Below, one piece after another: positions 45,040 through 55,136 of a stretch of DNA of 64,000 bases. Under the pieces are notes generated by a model. The model was given only the letters and a program-made list of their open reading frames with translations. It ran no database searches and was not told the DNA's origin. The translations under genes were made by a program, and so were the position numbers. This stretch comes from Sclerotiophoma versabilis (lineage: Eukaryota; Ascomycota; Dothideomycetes; Pleosporales; Didymellaceae), in the NCBI GenBank assembly GCA_012274445.1, contig JAAROD010000058.1:1178001-1242000 (forward strand). Direction: 5' to 3'. Position 1 is the first letter of the stretch; each line of letters starts with the position of its first letter.

Positions 45040-48000
45040 TTATCCGCGACCGCCGCCGTAGGGCTGGTGTCGGAAGTTGTTGGTTCTGCCACCACCTCGG
45101 TAGTTGGCACCAGGCTTACCGGCATTCTTGGGGCCCGTGGGCGCGTTGATAGGTGCGGCGCTGGGTCCGGTCGGGGGCTGTGAGGAGCCTTGACGCTGGC
45201 GGTTGTTGTGTTGGTGCTTGAAGCCACCGCGGCCGCCACCAGGGCCAGATGGGATGGAGGGTTGAGGGGCATCGTCGTACATGCCTTCCCAACTTGTGGG
45301 CCCTCCCTGACCTCCATATCCACCTGACTGCTGTTGGCGCCGGGCTTGCTGTTGCTCGTATTTTTGTTGTTCGAAGGCTAGTTGTTCTTGAGCTGTGTAC
45401 GCTGGACGAGATCCGCCGCCCATCATACCTTGTTCGTTGCCGCCGCTGAAGCCGCCGCCTTGCTGCATCATCTGTTGCTGCTGCATTTGTTGCATTTGTT
45501 GCATTTGCTGCATCTGCATTGGATTCATACCACCGCTCATGTTCTGTGGGTTCGGGCTGCCGGTGCCGCGGTTCATGCCTCCCATCATGTTCTGCATCTG
45601 CTGCATCTGCTGCATCTGCATCGGGTTCATGCCGCCCATGCCGCCCATAGCACCTGGCATGCCGCCACCACCAGCAAGCTGTTGTTGCATCTGCTGGAAG
45701 TATTGCTGCATTCGCTGCCAGTATTGTGCCATCATAGCGGGTGTCATGCCGGCGTTGCCGCCCTGTTGTTGCTGGTTGTTCTGGTTATCGTAGCCTCCAT
45801 TGTTACCTCCATCACGATTGCCAAACTTGTTGTTACGACCAAACTTCTTGTCATCTTCACCGTCTCGCATATTGCCTCGAGGCTGGGCACGCTTGACCTC
45901 GATTGGCTTGCCGAGAATCTGGAGGGGCTGCTTCAGGGTTGCGTCTACTGCTGCGTCACCGTCGAAGGTAACGAAACCAAAACCGCGTGGCCTGCCAGTC
46001 TCCTTGTCCATCATGAGTGTGGCATCGACCACGCGACCGAACTGCTTGAAGAAGTTTGTGAAGTCCTCCTCGGTCGCTTCCTGGCTAACACCGCCAACGA
46101 AGATCTTGCTGGTTCGCTCTTGTTCCTCTCTAGGAATAGCTCGCTTGGGGTCGATCTGTCACGTCACATTGTTAGGTCGTCGCTTCTGTTGGTATAAATG
46201 AACGTACAATCTTGCCATCGAGATAGTGCTCCTTGACCATGACGGTATTGACGCATTTAGGATCCCTGAAAGTGAGGAAGCCAAAGCCTCGCGAGCGGCC
46301 GGTTGCAGAATCGCGCATGACGGTGCATTCGCTGACTTCACCAAACTGCGTGAAATAGTTTTTGAGGGAATCTAAGTGATAGTCAGTACATGAACCGCAG
46401 AGAGATGTTGCGAGAGCGGAGTATGATGTGCCGCAGATCTGAGGTGAATTTGTGCATACCTTCTGTTGTCTCCCAGTTCAGACCACCGATGAACATCTTA
46501 CTGTCACCTTATCAGCGTGTCTCGAACATTATTTCAATCAGTAAGCAATCGGATTGCAAGGGGCCAAGCGCATCATAGGTTGTAAGGCTTCTTATGCAGG
46601 CCATTCAGCCAGTGAAGTGGCCATCGCGGGTCGGTTTTGGATTTGGGCGTCTCATGGTCACTGCCATTGTTTTCGTGTCGGTTTGAGTTCGGTTCGCAGC
46701 GATGGCAAGCATGCTTCGAGGTCGAGAGCGAATGTAAGCTTAGACAATGCGAACGGTGTATGGCTTTTGGATGTTTTGTGCAATAGCGGTGTCGGCATCC
46801 GGCGAACATGTTCTTTCATGATGGTGTTGGTCAGGTTGAGTATGGGAGCATACACTTGTCGAGGGCCGGCAGTTGAAGGGGGTTGCCGCTAGTGCTCCAA
46901 AACGAATGGCGCTCATTATAGTCGTCATGACGTGGGGAGCTGGTCCTTGAAATCTTTGGTGCCGTAACACTTGACGCTTCTCGCACACAACACTGGCAGG
47001 ACATGTTGGTCGAAGGCCAATCGCGGGATGCTGCAGATGCGAGGGTCGTTAAGCGAGGCTGGTGTCGGCGCGGCACCATGTCCAGCATGTCGAACTCGTG
47101 GCGTATGTCCAATCAGACCATTGCGGAGTGCATCGCAAATACTGAGTATCCACCACGCGTGCAGCAAGTAGAGGCAGCCTGTGCTGTGATAGGCAGTGTG
47201 TTCGGATGAAGCGTCTGTGTTCTGCTACGGAGTCGAGTGCTGACGTCTGAAACAGAACATCGCACAGCTCGACGGACTATCCTCAGCTTGCGTTGTTGGT
47301 ACGCGCTATCAAGTACCTAGGTATTTATCGACAAGAGGCGCTGCCAAAAATTTCCGGCAAGCTGCGATAGTCCTCGCGTAAGGCGTTCTGATGGGTGGTC
47401 TGAGTATAGCATAGCCGTCGACTATCCACATTCCAGCTCATACCCACAACTCATGATCGCGATGTTGTTGCCAGCCTCCTTTGAGGCGCTCGAACCGCGA
47501 GCTCCTGGAGTGCAAGTCCATGTCCTCTTCCACTTTAATGCCAAACTCTAAGCAATACTGGTGTGGATGCAACATGTGCCCGACGCCTGCGACACAACTT
47601 GCGTGACTCTCGCGGTTCTCATGCTGAGTTCTATCGAGCCTCTTGCAGCGCGGGACCATGTGTGTCAAGACAAGGCTTTCAACTTGCTGGACGCGGAGAG
47701 ATTACTGGGTGTGATGCTCGTGGACTTTTGCAGAAGCCCTCCATACCTTGGTGATGCGCCTGATTGTAGAAACGAAGCTTCAAATGCAAGACTTACCCGT
47801 CCTCCTTCACGTTGATGGGACCATAGTCATCATTGTCGTTGTGGCCATTGTCATATGACTGGTTACCTCCGCTGTTGTACGCCGAACCGTCCATATGCGT
47901 GTCGTTACCACCGGCGGCAGACTCCTGAAGTGATGGCGCAGCATCCTGTGGTATTTCTTGCGGCGGGGCGCTCTGTGGCTCTGCCTTTACCTCTGGTTCG

Positions 48001-48165
48001 GCCTTCAGCGGTGCGGTTGCTGCCTGTGTCGGCCTCGATGCAGGCTCATCGTCGTAGCTGAGTCGATGTTAGCAAAAACTCGAAACCAGCGCCGGCGTCG
48101 TGGCGCTTGGGGCTCAGAGTTGCATACAGATCGTCGAAGAGGTCTTCCTCCTGGTAGTCGGCCAT
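45040..48165 (-). CDS. HRP1: Two-RRM hnRNP, HRP1/NAB4-like
   Basis: Five exons (48165-48128, 48057-47797, 46500-46460, 46371-46208, 46155-45040) give 539 residues. Start: MADYQEEDLFDDLYDDEPAS, acidic and Gln/Ala-rich to about residue 98. RRM1 (about 101-170): KMFIGGLNWETTE and RSRGFGFLTF. RRM2 (about 185-255): KIFVGGVSQEATEEDF and RPRGFGFVTF. The linker GKIIDPKRAIPREEQ is rebuilt by the fourth splice and is diagnostic for the Hrp1/Nab4 type. The C-terminus is Asn/Gln/Met/Gly-rich, with NPMQMQQ repeats and an RGG-like end. Hrp1 binds the UA-rich efficiency element in mRNA 3' ends as cleavage factor IB and shuttles to the cytoplasm. Intron 2 (46501-47796) is 1296 bp, far longer than any other intron in the window; the other introns are 52-88 bp. 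Confidence 0.9.
45465..45650. repeat. Gln/Met-coding trinucleotide-rich repeat, duplicated block
   Basis: Within HRP1-like exon 5, GCAT/TGC-type units encode MQQMQQMQQ runs. The block GGMNPMQMQQMQQMQ occurs twice, separated by an NRGTGSPNPQNMS spacer, implying duplication of an 80-100-bp unit. Confidence 0.75.
46501..47796 (-). other. Exceptionally long intron of the HRP1-like gene
   Basis: 1296 bp between the exon coding the acidic N-terminus (ends ...NVKEDG) and the 41-base exon opening RRM1. Boundaries are canonical (GTAAGT donor, GACAG acceptor) and phases match. No reading frame inside has protein features. It may carry regulatory or alternative-exon sequence. Confidence 0.75.
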
Positions 48166-48751
48166 AGTAGGGATTTTGGCAAGGTCCGTGCAATAGAAAG
48201 AATGGAGAAGAGTCGTGTGTTGGGTACCCTTTGCTCAGACCAGTGGGCACGAAGATGGGTGAAAGCAAATAGAAGAAAAGGGCGATGGGCAGGTGATGGC
48301 CACAAAGCAATCGCTCGAGGTCGAGTGGTCGGGTCGCAAAGCTTGGAGTTCGCAGAGCTTGACGACAGTATGAGGTGAGGCAGGCACGCTAGTCTAGCGC
48401 GCCGACTATGGGCAAGAGAGCCGCAGCTGGGGGCCGTGCCTTCTAGCTTGGAGTTGGAACCTCAAGGGCAGACAAGGCGGGGATGCCCCATACGAGACAT
48501 ATGCGCACACTGCAGCCAGGATGAAGAAGCAACAGCAGGTATGCATGAAGAACAACAATGAACCACACTACTAGGACAACTGCTAACACATTGTCTGTCC
48601 AGGAAATGGTCCAGGTCGGTTCGTGCACTTCCACTTGGCCGCAGGCGTCATAGCAATGAGGGTAGCTAACATGTCGTTTTGCTGCCAACAGACCGCTCCG
48701 CGTGAGTACGCCATGTTTTTAGCGCATGCTGTATGCAACTGCTGAGATACC
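48166..48751. other. Divergent intergenic region of HRP1-like and GYP1 genes
   Basis: 586 bp holding both promoters. No other gene seen. Confidence 0.4.
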
Positions 48752-50591
48752 ATGCGCAGTTCAAACTCTCCCTTCTGGCGAACTACCTCCAACACTTCGA
48801 ATGCATCGACCCAAAGCAAGAAGGTCATCGGCGCGTCCTATTCGCATGCCGACATACTCAACTTCAGTGCCCTGTACGCAGCTCACGGCAAGCACACCGC
48901 GCATTAGCTGACTTGAGCAGGAACATCTCTGGTTCCAACTCACGCCCTCGAACCCCCCCATCAGCTGGCCACAGCCGCGACTCCAGCACTGCGCCGCACC
49001 GCTCGAGCAGCAACATCTCACCACGAGCTACTCGAGAAACCTACAGCAGTTTTCTGCGCCAGTCCAACAACGATTGGGGCGCTGCCGACGACGATGGCGA
49101 CATCATGTTCGAGGACGACGAGGACGAGTTCGGTCTACCCAGCATAGCCAATGCGCGAAGAAAGGGGCGGCGAACAGAGCCATCAAAGGACAAAGATCTA
49201 GGAGGCACTTATGCACACACCAGGAATGGACTAGGCTCCGCAGGCTCAACAGCATGGCGAAGCATAGACAGCGGCGACATTGCCGAAGAGCGAGGCATTC
49301 CTAGCTATCCTACAGCGAAGAAGATCGAAGGGAAGATACTCAGACCGCAGTATCAGGAGATCTTGCGCGACCCAGCCAACTCTATGCATCTTATTGAGCA
49401 TCCATCCGTACCACCCAACGCAACCGCAAAGCAAATTGAAGAGCACTCGGCTCGGATTACTCGCATAAACAAATTCAAGAGGATATTGCAGGCGAGCACG
49501 ATATCACTTTCGGATTTGCGCGACTCAGCATGGTCAGGGGTGCCATCTGAGGTGCGCGCAATGACATGGCAGGTCCTATTGGGTTACCTTCCTACGAGCA
49601 GCGAACGACGAGTAGCAACACTGGAGCGCAAGAGGAAAGAGTACTTGGAGGGTGTTCGCCAAGCGTTCGAAAGAGGCACCTCGGGCAGTTCTGGCGCCGT
49701 TGCGGCTGGCATAGCGGGCGCCTCTTCGTTCCCATCGACCATTCGAGGGCGAGGTCGAGGTCTGGACGAAGCTATCTGGCATCAAATCAGCATTGATGTA
49801 CCGCGGACAAACCCCCATCTCGAGTTATACAGCTACGAAGCAACGCAAAGATCACTTGAGAGGATACTCTATGTCTGGGCGATAAGGCATCCCGCTTCCG
49901 GCTACGTGCAGGGTATCAACGACCTTGTCACGCCCTTCTGGCAGGTCTTTCTTGGTGCCTATATCTCGGATCCTGACATTGAATTCGGGATGGATCCTGG
50001 ACAGCTGCCGAAGCAAGTTCTTGATGCAGTTGAAGCTGACTCTTTCTGGTGTTTGACGAAGCTTCTCGACGGGATACAAGACAATTACATTGCACATCAG
50101 CCTGGAATCCAGCGACAAGTGGCGAGCCTACGTGATCTCACTACGCGCATCGACGATGGGCTGGCAAAACATCTGCAGAACGAAGGCGTCGAGTTCATAC
50201 AGTTCAGCTTTCGGTGGATGAACTGTCTGCTAATGCGCGAAATTTCCGTCAAGAACACAATCAGGATGTGGGATACGTACTTGGTATGTAAGCCGATGCA
50301 TCTCTTTCGTAATGCCTTACTAACGTTTCACAGGCTGAAGAAGACGGTTTCTCATCCTTTCATCTTTACGTATGCGCAGCTTTCCTTGTCAAATGGTCTG
50401 ACCAACTACGGAAGATGGACTTCCAGGAGGTCATGATGTTCTTGCAATCGCTGCCAACAAAGCAATGGACCGAGAAGGATATCGAGCTGCTTCTGAGCGA
50501 GGCGTTCATTTGGCAGAGTTTGTTCAAGGGAAGTGGTGCGCATTTGAAGAACACAAGCTCAAGAGGGATTGGCATGGGTCCCGACTTCTAA
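48752..50591 (+). CDS. GYP1: Rab GTPase-activating protein GYP1 (TBC domain)
   Basis: Three exons (48752-48873, 48921-50283, 50334-50591) with 47- and 50-bp introns encode 580 residues. The start MRSSNSPFWRTTS and the splice SHADILNFSALNISGSNS were chosen because they restore a frame conserved in Gyp1-type proteins; the longer open frame starting at 48733 reads as non-protein there. The TBC domain (about 255-540) has WSGVPSEVRAMTWQVLLGYLP, the arginine finger in ISIDVPRTNP (IxxDxxR) and the glutamine finger YVQGINDL (YxQGxN), then FWCLTKLLDGIQDNYI and WMNCLLMREI. It should stimulate GTP hydrolysis by Ypt1/Rab1 at the Golgi. The N-terminal 200 residues are Ser-rich with an acidic patch and are probably disordered. 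Confidence 0.92.
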
Positions 50592-50972
50592 GAAACGTTG
50601 GTGATGTTGCAAACGCCGAGATGACCCACTTGTAAATAATCCGCTAATGTATCACATAATGATCACCCTGATAACAATATGCTATTCACTAAACTTGGCA
50701 CATCGCCGACCGCTAATCAGCTCTTGTCCGGATAATGCATGTTATATCCGGATAACATCTTCGAATAACGGAGGGGCCCCGCCGCTACCCCACCAACCTC
50801 ATAGACGTCAGTGGCTAGCTTCACGATCTGCAACTCCATACGTATACATAAGCACGTCTTGTGAGACATCAACCTCACTTTCCTACCAGTGTTGCGAAGA
50901 GTTTGTAGCGAGTGCCTCACCACCAGAGAGAAAGTTAAACTGTGCAGATCCATACTTCCACAAACCAATACC
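50592..50972. other. Intergenic region between GYP1 and the cyclase-family gene
   Basis: 381 bp; contains the GYP1 3' end and the next promoter. Two near-identical TCCGGATAA strings occur at about 50728 and 50747. Nothing else. Confidence 0.35.
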
Positions 50973-52164
50973 ATGGAACAGCCCACCAGACCTCCATTCG
51001 AAGAGCTACCGCTGGACAAGGAAGGACCTCCAGGTAATGCATGGGGTCTCTACGGCTTCGACGATGAGCTGGGCGCGCTAAACATGATAACCCCCGCCAC
51101 CGTCAAAGCCGCGGCCCTCGAAATCCAAACCGGCGAGCGCGTATCACTAGACTGGTATCTCAATCTGCCGTCTCATCCATCCTTCGGTCGCCCCTTGTTT
51201 GGCTGGCGCATGGAGAACCGCACGCACCCCGACGGCACAAAGAGGACCGTCAACGACGACCACCTGGATATTAACACGCAGTCCAGCAGTCAGTGGGACG
51301 GCTTCAGGCATTATGGGTACCAGCAGGCGGCACGGTATTATGGTGGCCGCACGCAGCAAGACATTGAGAACACGGGCATCATTGGAATTGATAGGATTGC
51401 AAACTCGGGCGGTATCACTGCGCGCGCTATCATCCTAGATTATCCGCGCTATCTTCAAAAACAGGGCAAGGACGCAATTGATGCGCTTTCGAGCCACGCT
51501 ATTACGGCTAGGGAGTTGAAAGATATGCTCAGCCAGACGGGCGTGCAGGCCAGGATTGGCGATTTGTTGCTTGTCCGCACCGGGTTCACGGAGCAGTATG
51601 GGAAGCTGAGTGAGCAGGAGAGGAAGGATTTGGCGAGTAAGCCGCCGACGTTTGCGGGCGTCGAGAGCAGTAAGGAGACGTTGAGGTGGATTTGGGAGAG
51701 TGGATTTGTGGCCGTCGCTGGGTGAGTGGTTTCACTTCCCGATTTTCTCGTTGGCTCCTACCGTCATGCTGGGCTTCCTTGGAAATGTGCGGTTACGTAA
51801 ACCTTCAGGCTAACGATGGCAGCGATGCGCCCTCCTTTGAAATGGCTCCTCTAGTAGGTGACCATACCAAGCCTGGTGGAATCTGGAAAGGCGAAGAGTG
51901 GGAAGGCGATATGCAAGGCGGCGGTCTTCTGCATCAGTGGTTGCTAGGTGGATGGGGTGTCATGATCGGCGAGATGTGGGATCTGGAGAGGCTGTGCCAG
52001 AAAGCAGAAGAATTGGGGAGATGGACATGTTTTGTTAGTAGTGTACCGTTGAAGGTGAGTGTGTATAGTACATCTGGTACTGCTTAAAGTTGAAGATGAT
52101 GCTAACGGATGAACAGGTACCAAGTGGTGTTGCGAGCCCGCCGAATGCTGTGGCGATATTTTAA
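50973..52164 (+). CDS. Cyclase-family (kynurenine-formamidase-like fold) hydrolase
   Basis: Three exons (50973-51721, 51823-52054, 52117-52164), introns of 101 and 62 bp, 342 residues. Motifs: GNAWGLYGFDDELGALNMITP near the N-terminus, DDHLDINTQSSSQWDGFRHYG, TGIIGIDRIA, GDLLLVRTGF and, across the first splice, VAVAGDAPSFE; the end is VPSGVASPPNAVAIF. This is the fungal branch of the metal-dependent cyclase family (PF04199 type), related to arylformamidases and bacterial isatin hydrolases. His and Asp residues in QWDGFRHYG take the place of the bacterial HxGTHxD motif. The substrate is unknown; catabolism of a small aromatic or tryptophan-derived amide is possible (inference). The last exon codes 15 residues. 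Confidence 0.85.
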
Positions 52165-53283
52165 TTGGGAGGTAACATAGTAAGATGAATTGGCTCTTCA
52201 TGAGACAGCTGCACTAGGCAGATCTGTCTAGAACTCCCTGCAGCATGGGTTACTCTTGTTTATCTACTTCTCATCGGTTTGCTGCTCTTTGTTGATTCGT
52301 TGGTCTGGACCATGCTTCCTGAAGCCCCTTTCCGTACAATCTATCACTGAGTACCGCGTGAGTTGCTTATGAACCTAACAAGCTGAGCTCTGCAAGGATG
52401 TCTGGGCTAGGAGATATAATTGAAGATGAGATAAGTGGCTTCGAACTCAAATACAGTCTTACCCTCTAAGTATAGCTGGCGGTTTGCCTATCTCAGCTGG
52501 TCGAATTCAGCCTCCAAAGTGGGCACGGAAAACGTGCAGCTGTACTCAAGCTCCTAGAAGAATGACTTCCTTTTAAAGAATACTCTTTTGTGAACGTAAC
52601 AAAGCACAACTTCTAGAGTGAATGAAAACTCGTACAGTCCAACGCAACAAATTCTGAACGTAGAGACAGAAAGGATGGAGTGACTGCCATAGTGAAGACC
52701 CTAAAAGTATGAGTCGACCTGGTAAGGAAGCGTTGGGAGGAGAATAGGAAGTCGATTTCCAATTCAGGGAGATGTGATTCGCAGTAGCGGCGCTAGCAAA
52801 CGCGTCGAGCGACGACGTGAAAGGGAAGGCATATTGGTCTCGATAACTAACTCCAACTCGAGTGTTTGTCTCACAGAAAGTGCCTTTTACTGACAGGTCA
52901 AACTCTTACCCACATTACCTAAAATCTAGGTGTTTGGGCTAGAATTTACCGTTTCTGACGTTGTCTATGTAGACGTCTACATCTGTGTCTCACTAGTGCT
53001 ACACTAGAAATTTCAAATTGCTCAGTCAATGTAATGTCTCTCTTCAAAGTGAGTGCAAAATTCTAGCCGGACCCACCAAGTTCATCCAGCTAGAAAACGT
53101 CAGCCGGCAGTCATGCTCAGAGACAGCAGCCCTACAGCTCGAATCCAACTCGTTTGTCTTTTTGCGTTCACCAGACGATATCCGTCGCTGTGGCGTCCAG
53201 TCAGTAGGCCCTCTGCAACACTCATCACCAGAGATCCGTTCGTGCGTCTCTAGAATATCGTCTACAAATAATTTGATGAGCAT
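52165..53283. other. Intergenic region, gene-poor
   Basis: About 1.1 kb with no recognisable gene. A frame at 53018-53365 overlaps the next ORF and has no known features. Confidence 0.4.
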
Positions 53284-53742
53284 ATGCAGCTATTCCTACG
53301 CAACATCCCCAAGATGCCGATGCTTCCAGAACGAATGCGCAGCCTGCGAACGCGCGTTCAAGTGAGATACATCCCACTAGAATGGTATGTAGACCAAACC
53401 TATGCATATAAAGATTTCGATTTTGAAACAGCACCCTACGCTTTCGTTCTCCGAAAAGATGACCATGCTTCCATATTCATGCCGCACATACGAAACACCT
53501 CAAGCAGCAGCAGCATCAGCATCAACAATACTCTTTGCGGAGGGAGTATTAAGCAGTGGGCAGTCGACCGGCTGGTTAAACTGGTGGCGCTACATCTGCG
53601 CCACGCGCATTTGGTGATACCACCGGAAGGACGTGAGACATTAAACCCTCAAGGGCTGGAAACAGCTTCTAACAATGATACTTTTGCTGACATCGTAGTA
53701 CTGCCGGTGAAAAAAGCAGCGCGCGCTCAACCTGAAGAATGA
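53284..53742 (+). CDS. Hypothetical protein, 152 residues (uncertain)
   Basis: A single open frame from ATG 53284 to TGA 53740-53742: MQLFLRNIPKMPMLPERMRS, then EWYVDQTYAYKDFDFETAPY, a short poly-Ser run and VDRLVKLVALHLRHAHLVIPPEG. No signal peptide or membrane segment, no family recognised. A GTGAGA donor-like site near 53361 and an overlapping upstream frame mean that the true gene, if any, could be spliced differently. Convergent with the membrane-protein gene that ends at 53977. Confidence 0.3.
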   Translation: MQLFLRNIPKMPMLPERMRSLRTRVQVRYIPLEWYVDQTYAYKDFDFETAPYAFVLRKDDHASIFMPHIRNTSSSSSISINNTLCGGSIKQWAVDRLVKLVALHLRHAHLVIPPEGRETLNPQGLETASNNDTFADIVVLPVKKAARAQPEE

Positions 53743-53976
53743 GCTTCAAAGGGTGTTTGAGACGCCTTTGAGGTACGCTTAAGAAGCAGCTTTTGGAACT
53801 GAACCTGCCAATTATGATTCTTAGTTGCGTTCCGAAAGCCACATGAAGACAACAGTCGATCTCGGGAGAGTAGGAGAATCCTCGTTATAATACCGGCGAC
53901 CAGTCTGCTGTAAACCATCGTTATCCCACTTGAGCACAAAACATCAAACTGGTTAAGGCCTTCATAACCCTCCAAC

Positions 53977-55136
53977 CTAGCGCTTCTCTGTACTCTGCTT
54001 GGGCTCTGTGTGGGTCTCATCACTCAAGTTATGCGCCTGCTTTGCCATATCGTTGCCAAACGTAGAATAAGCTGGCTTAGCCGTGATCTCGGGTGTGTCA
54101 AGCTCCTTTGCTGCCGTTACCCCAGGGAGTTCAGCAATGCGGGCAAGAGATGACTTCGAGTGCAGCTCGGTATAAGGACTGCGTGGATGGTCTTTCACGT
54201 TCTCGCCTGACACCTCAGGCTGGTTATGAGCCCATTGTTGTTGCACAGGTGAGTTGCCATTTACATCCCAGGAGTATGTGGGAGGGGCTGTAGGGTTGTT
54301 AGCCATGCATTGCACTTGACATCTAGGAAAAGCAGGGTGTACCTGTGCCAGCAGATACAGGCGACGCCAACTCTCCAGCTTCAGGCTTGTTCCCCCCAAT
54401 CAAAGATGTTGGATCGCTGTTTGCTTGCTTCTGATTGCGTCTTTTCCTACGCCAGAGGAGGAAGACAACAACTGCAACGATCGCTATGAAACCAAGTGTG
54501 CCTCCAACAGCGCCTCCAATTACTGCATCTGAGGGACCAGAGCTGCCACCGTCAGCAGTCAAGGCAATTGGTGACGGACTCGATGTAGACCGAGGTGCAG
54601 TCGACGAAAGAAGGATGTTCAGATCCTTAAAGTACTCGTACTGATCCGGTCGATCCCAGTATGTAGGCTCCAGTTTTCCTTCCGGACACGTCGAGTTATT
54701 CATGCATGGATCTTTGTTGCATCAGTAACTATAATGCTACCTGCTGTGCAGAACTTACCCTCGTTACAGCATCCCCAGAAGGTGGGCGCTTGCTCGCAAG
54801 TCCAGAAGGGAGTTTGGCCACCGCACGATCCTCCGGGAGACTGACTGCCGAGAGCTGTCGAGCGACCTGCCGGACGAAGACTGTCGCCATGACAGCCATT
54901 CGTGCATGGGTCTGCCATACAACAGCCTAAAAATTTCGTGCCAGTCTCGCACATATACCTAATCTGATCAGCACGCTGATCTTAACGGCTCACCGGCGTC
55001 TTGAATTTCACCGCATGACTATCGAGTCTTGCAGATCTGTATCGCGCTGGAGCCAGTGCATTGTGACGTACCATTTCCCACCAGCTGGGCAGAAGAATTC
55101 TCCTGGCTGAGCTGTCCTGTATGTAGGATCCGCCAT
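53977..55136 (-). CDS. Single-pass membrane protein with tandem Cys-rich GCC-DPC modules
   Basis: Four exons (55136-55072, 54958-54759, 54711-54343, 54287-53977), introns of 47-113 bp, 314 residues. Start MADPTYRTAQPGEFFCPAGG has no signal peptide. Two related Cys modules follow: WYMCETGTKFLGCCMADPCTNGC-type (about 22-44) and FWTCEQAPTFWGCCNEDPCMN-type (about 75-97; its DPC is created by the second splice). A Ser-rich stretch leads to one transmembrane helix (AVIGGAVGGTLGFIAIVAVVVFLLW region, about 155-180) with a basic stop-transfer RRKRRNQK. The cytoplasmic tail contains TAPPTYSWDV. The third intron has a CTAAC branch point 10 nt before its acceptor. The layout resembles fungal surface sensors with a Cys-rich ectodomain, Ser/Thr stalk and short tail. 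Function unknown. Confidence 0.72.

Noticed and set aside
45465..45650. CRISPR-like direct repeats
   Set aside because: Trinucleotide coding repeats in a eukaryotic exon; no spacer-repeat architecture.
45382..46197. 271-residue forward frame rich in His/Leu/Ala
   Set aside because: Shadow of the Gln/Met repeat of the HRP1-like gene read in antisense; composition follows from the repeat.
48733..48920. Longer GYP1 start with the frame beginning MQLLRYHAQF
   Set aside because: The ATG at 48752 with an intron at 48874-48920 gives a conserved-looking N-terminus; the longer frame crosses that intron in a non-protein register.
54288..54399. Alternative start MANNPTAPP for the membrane-protein tail
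   Set aside because: That ATG lies inside the third intron, next to its CTAAC branch point; splicing to 54287 gives a continuous product.
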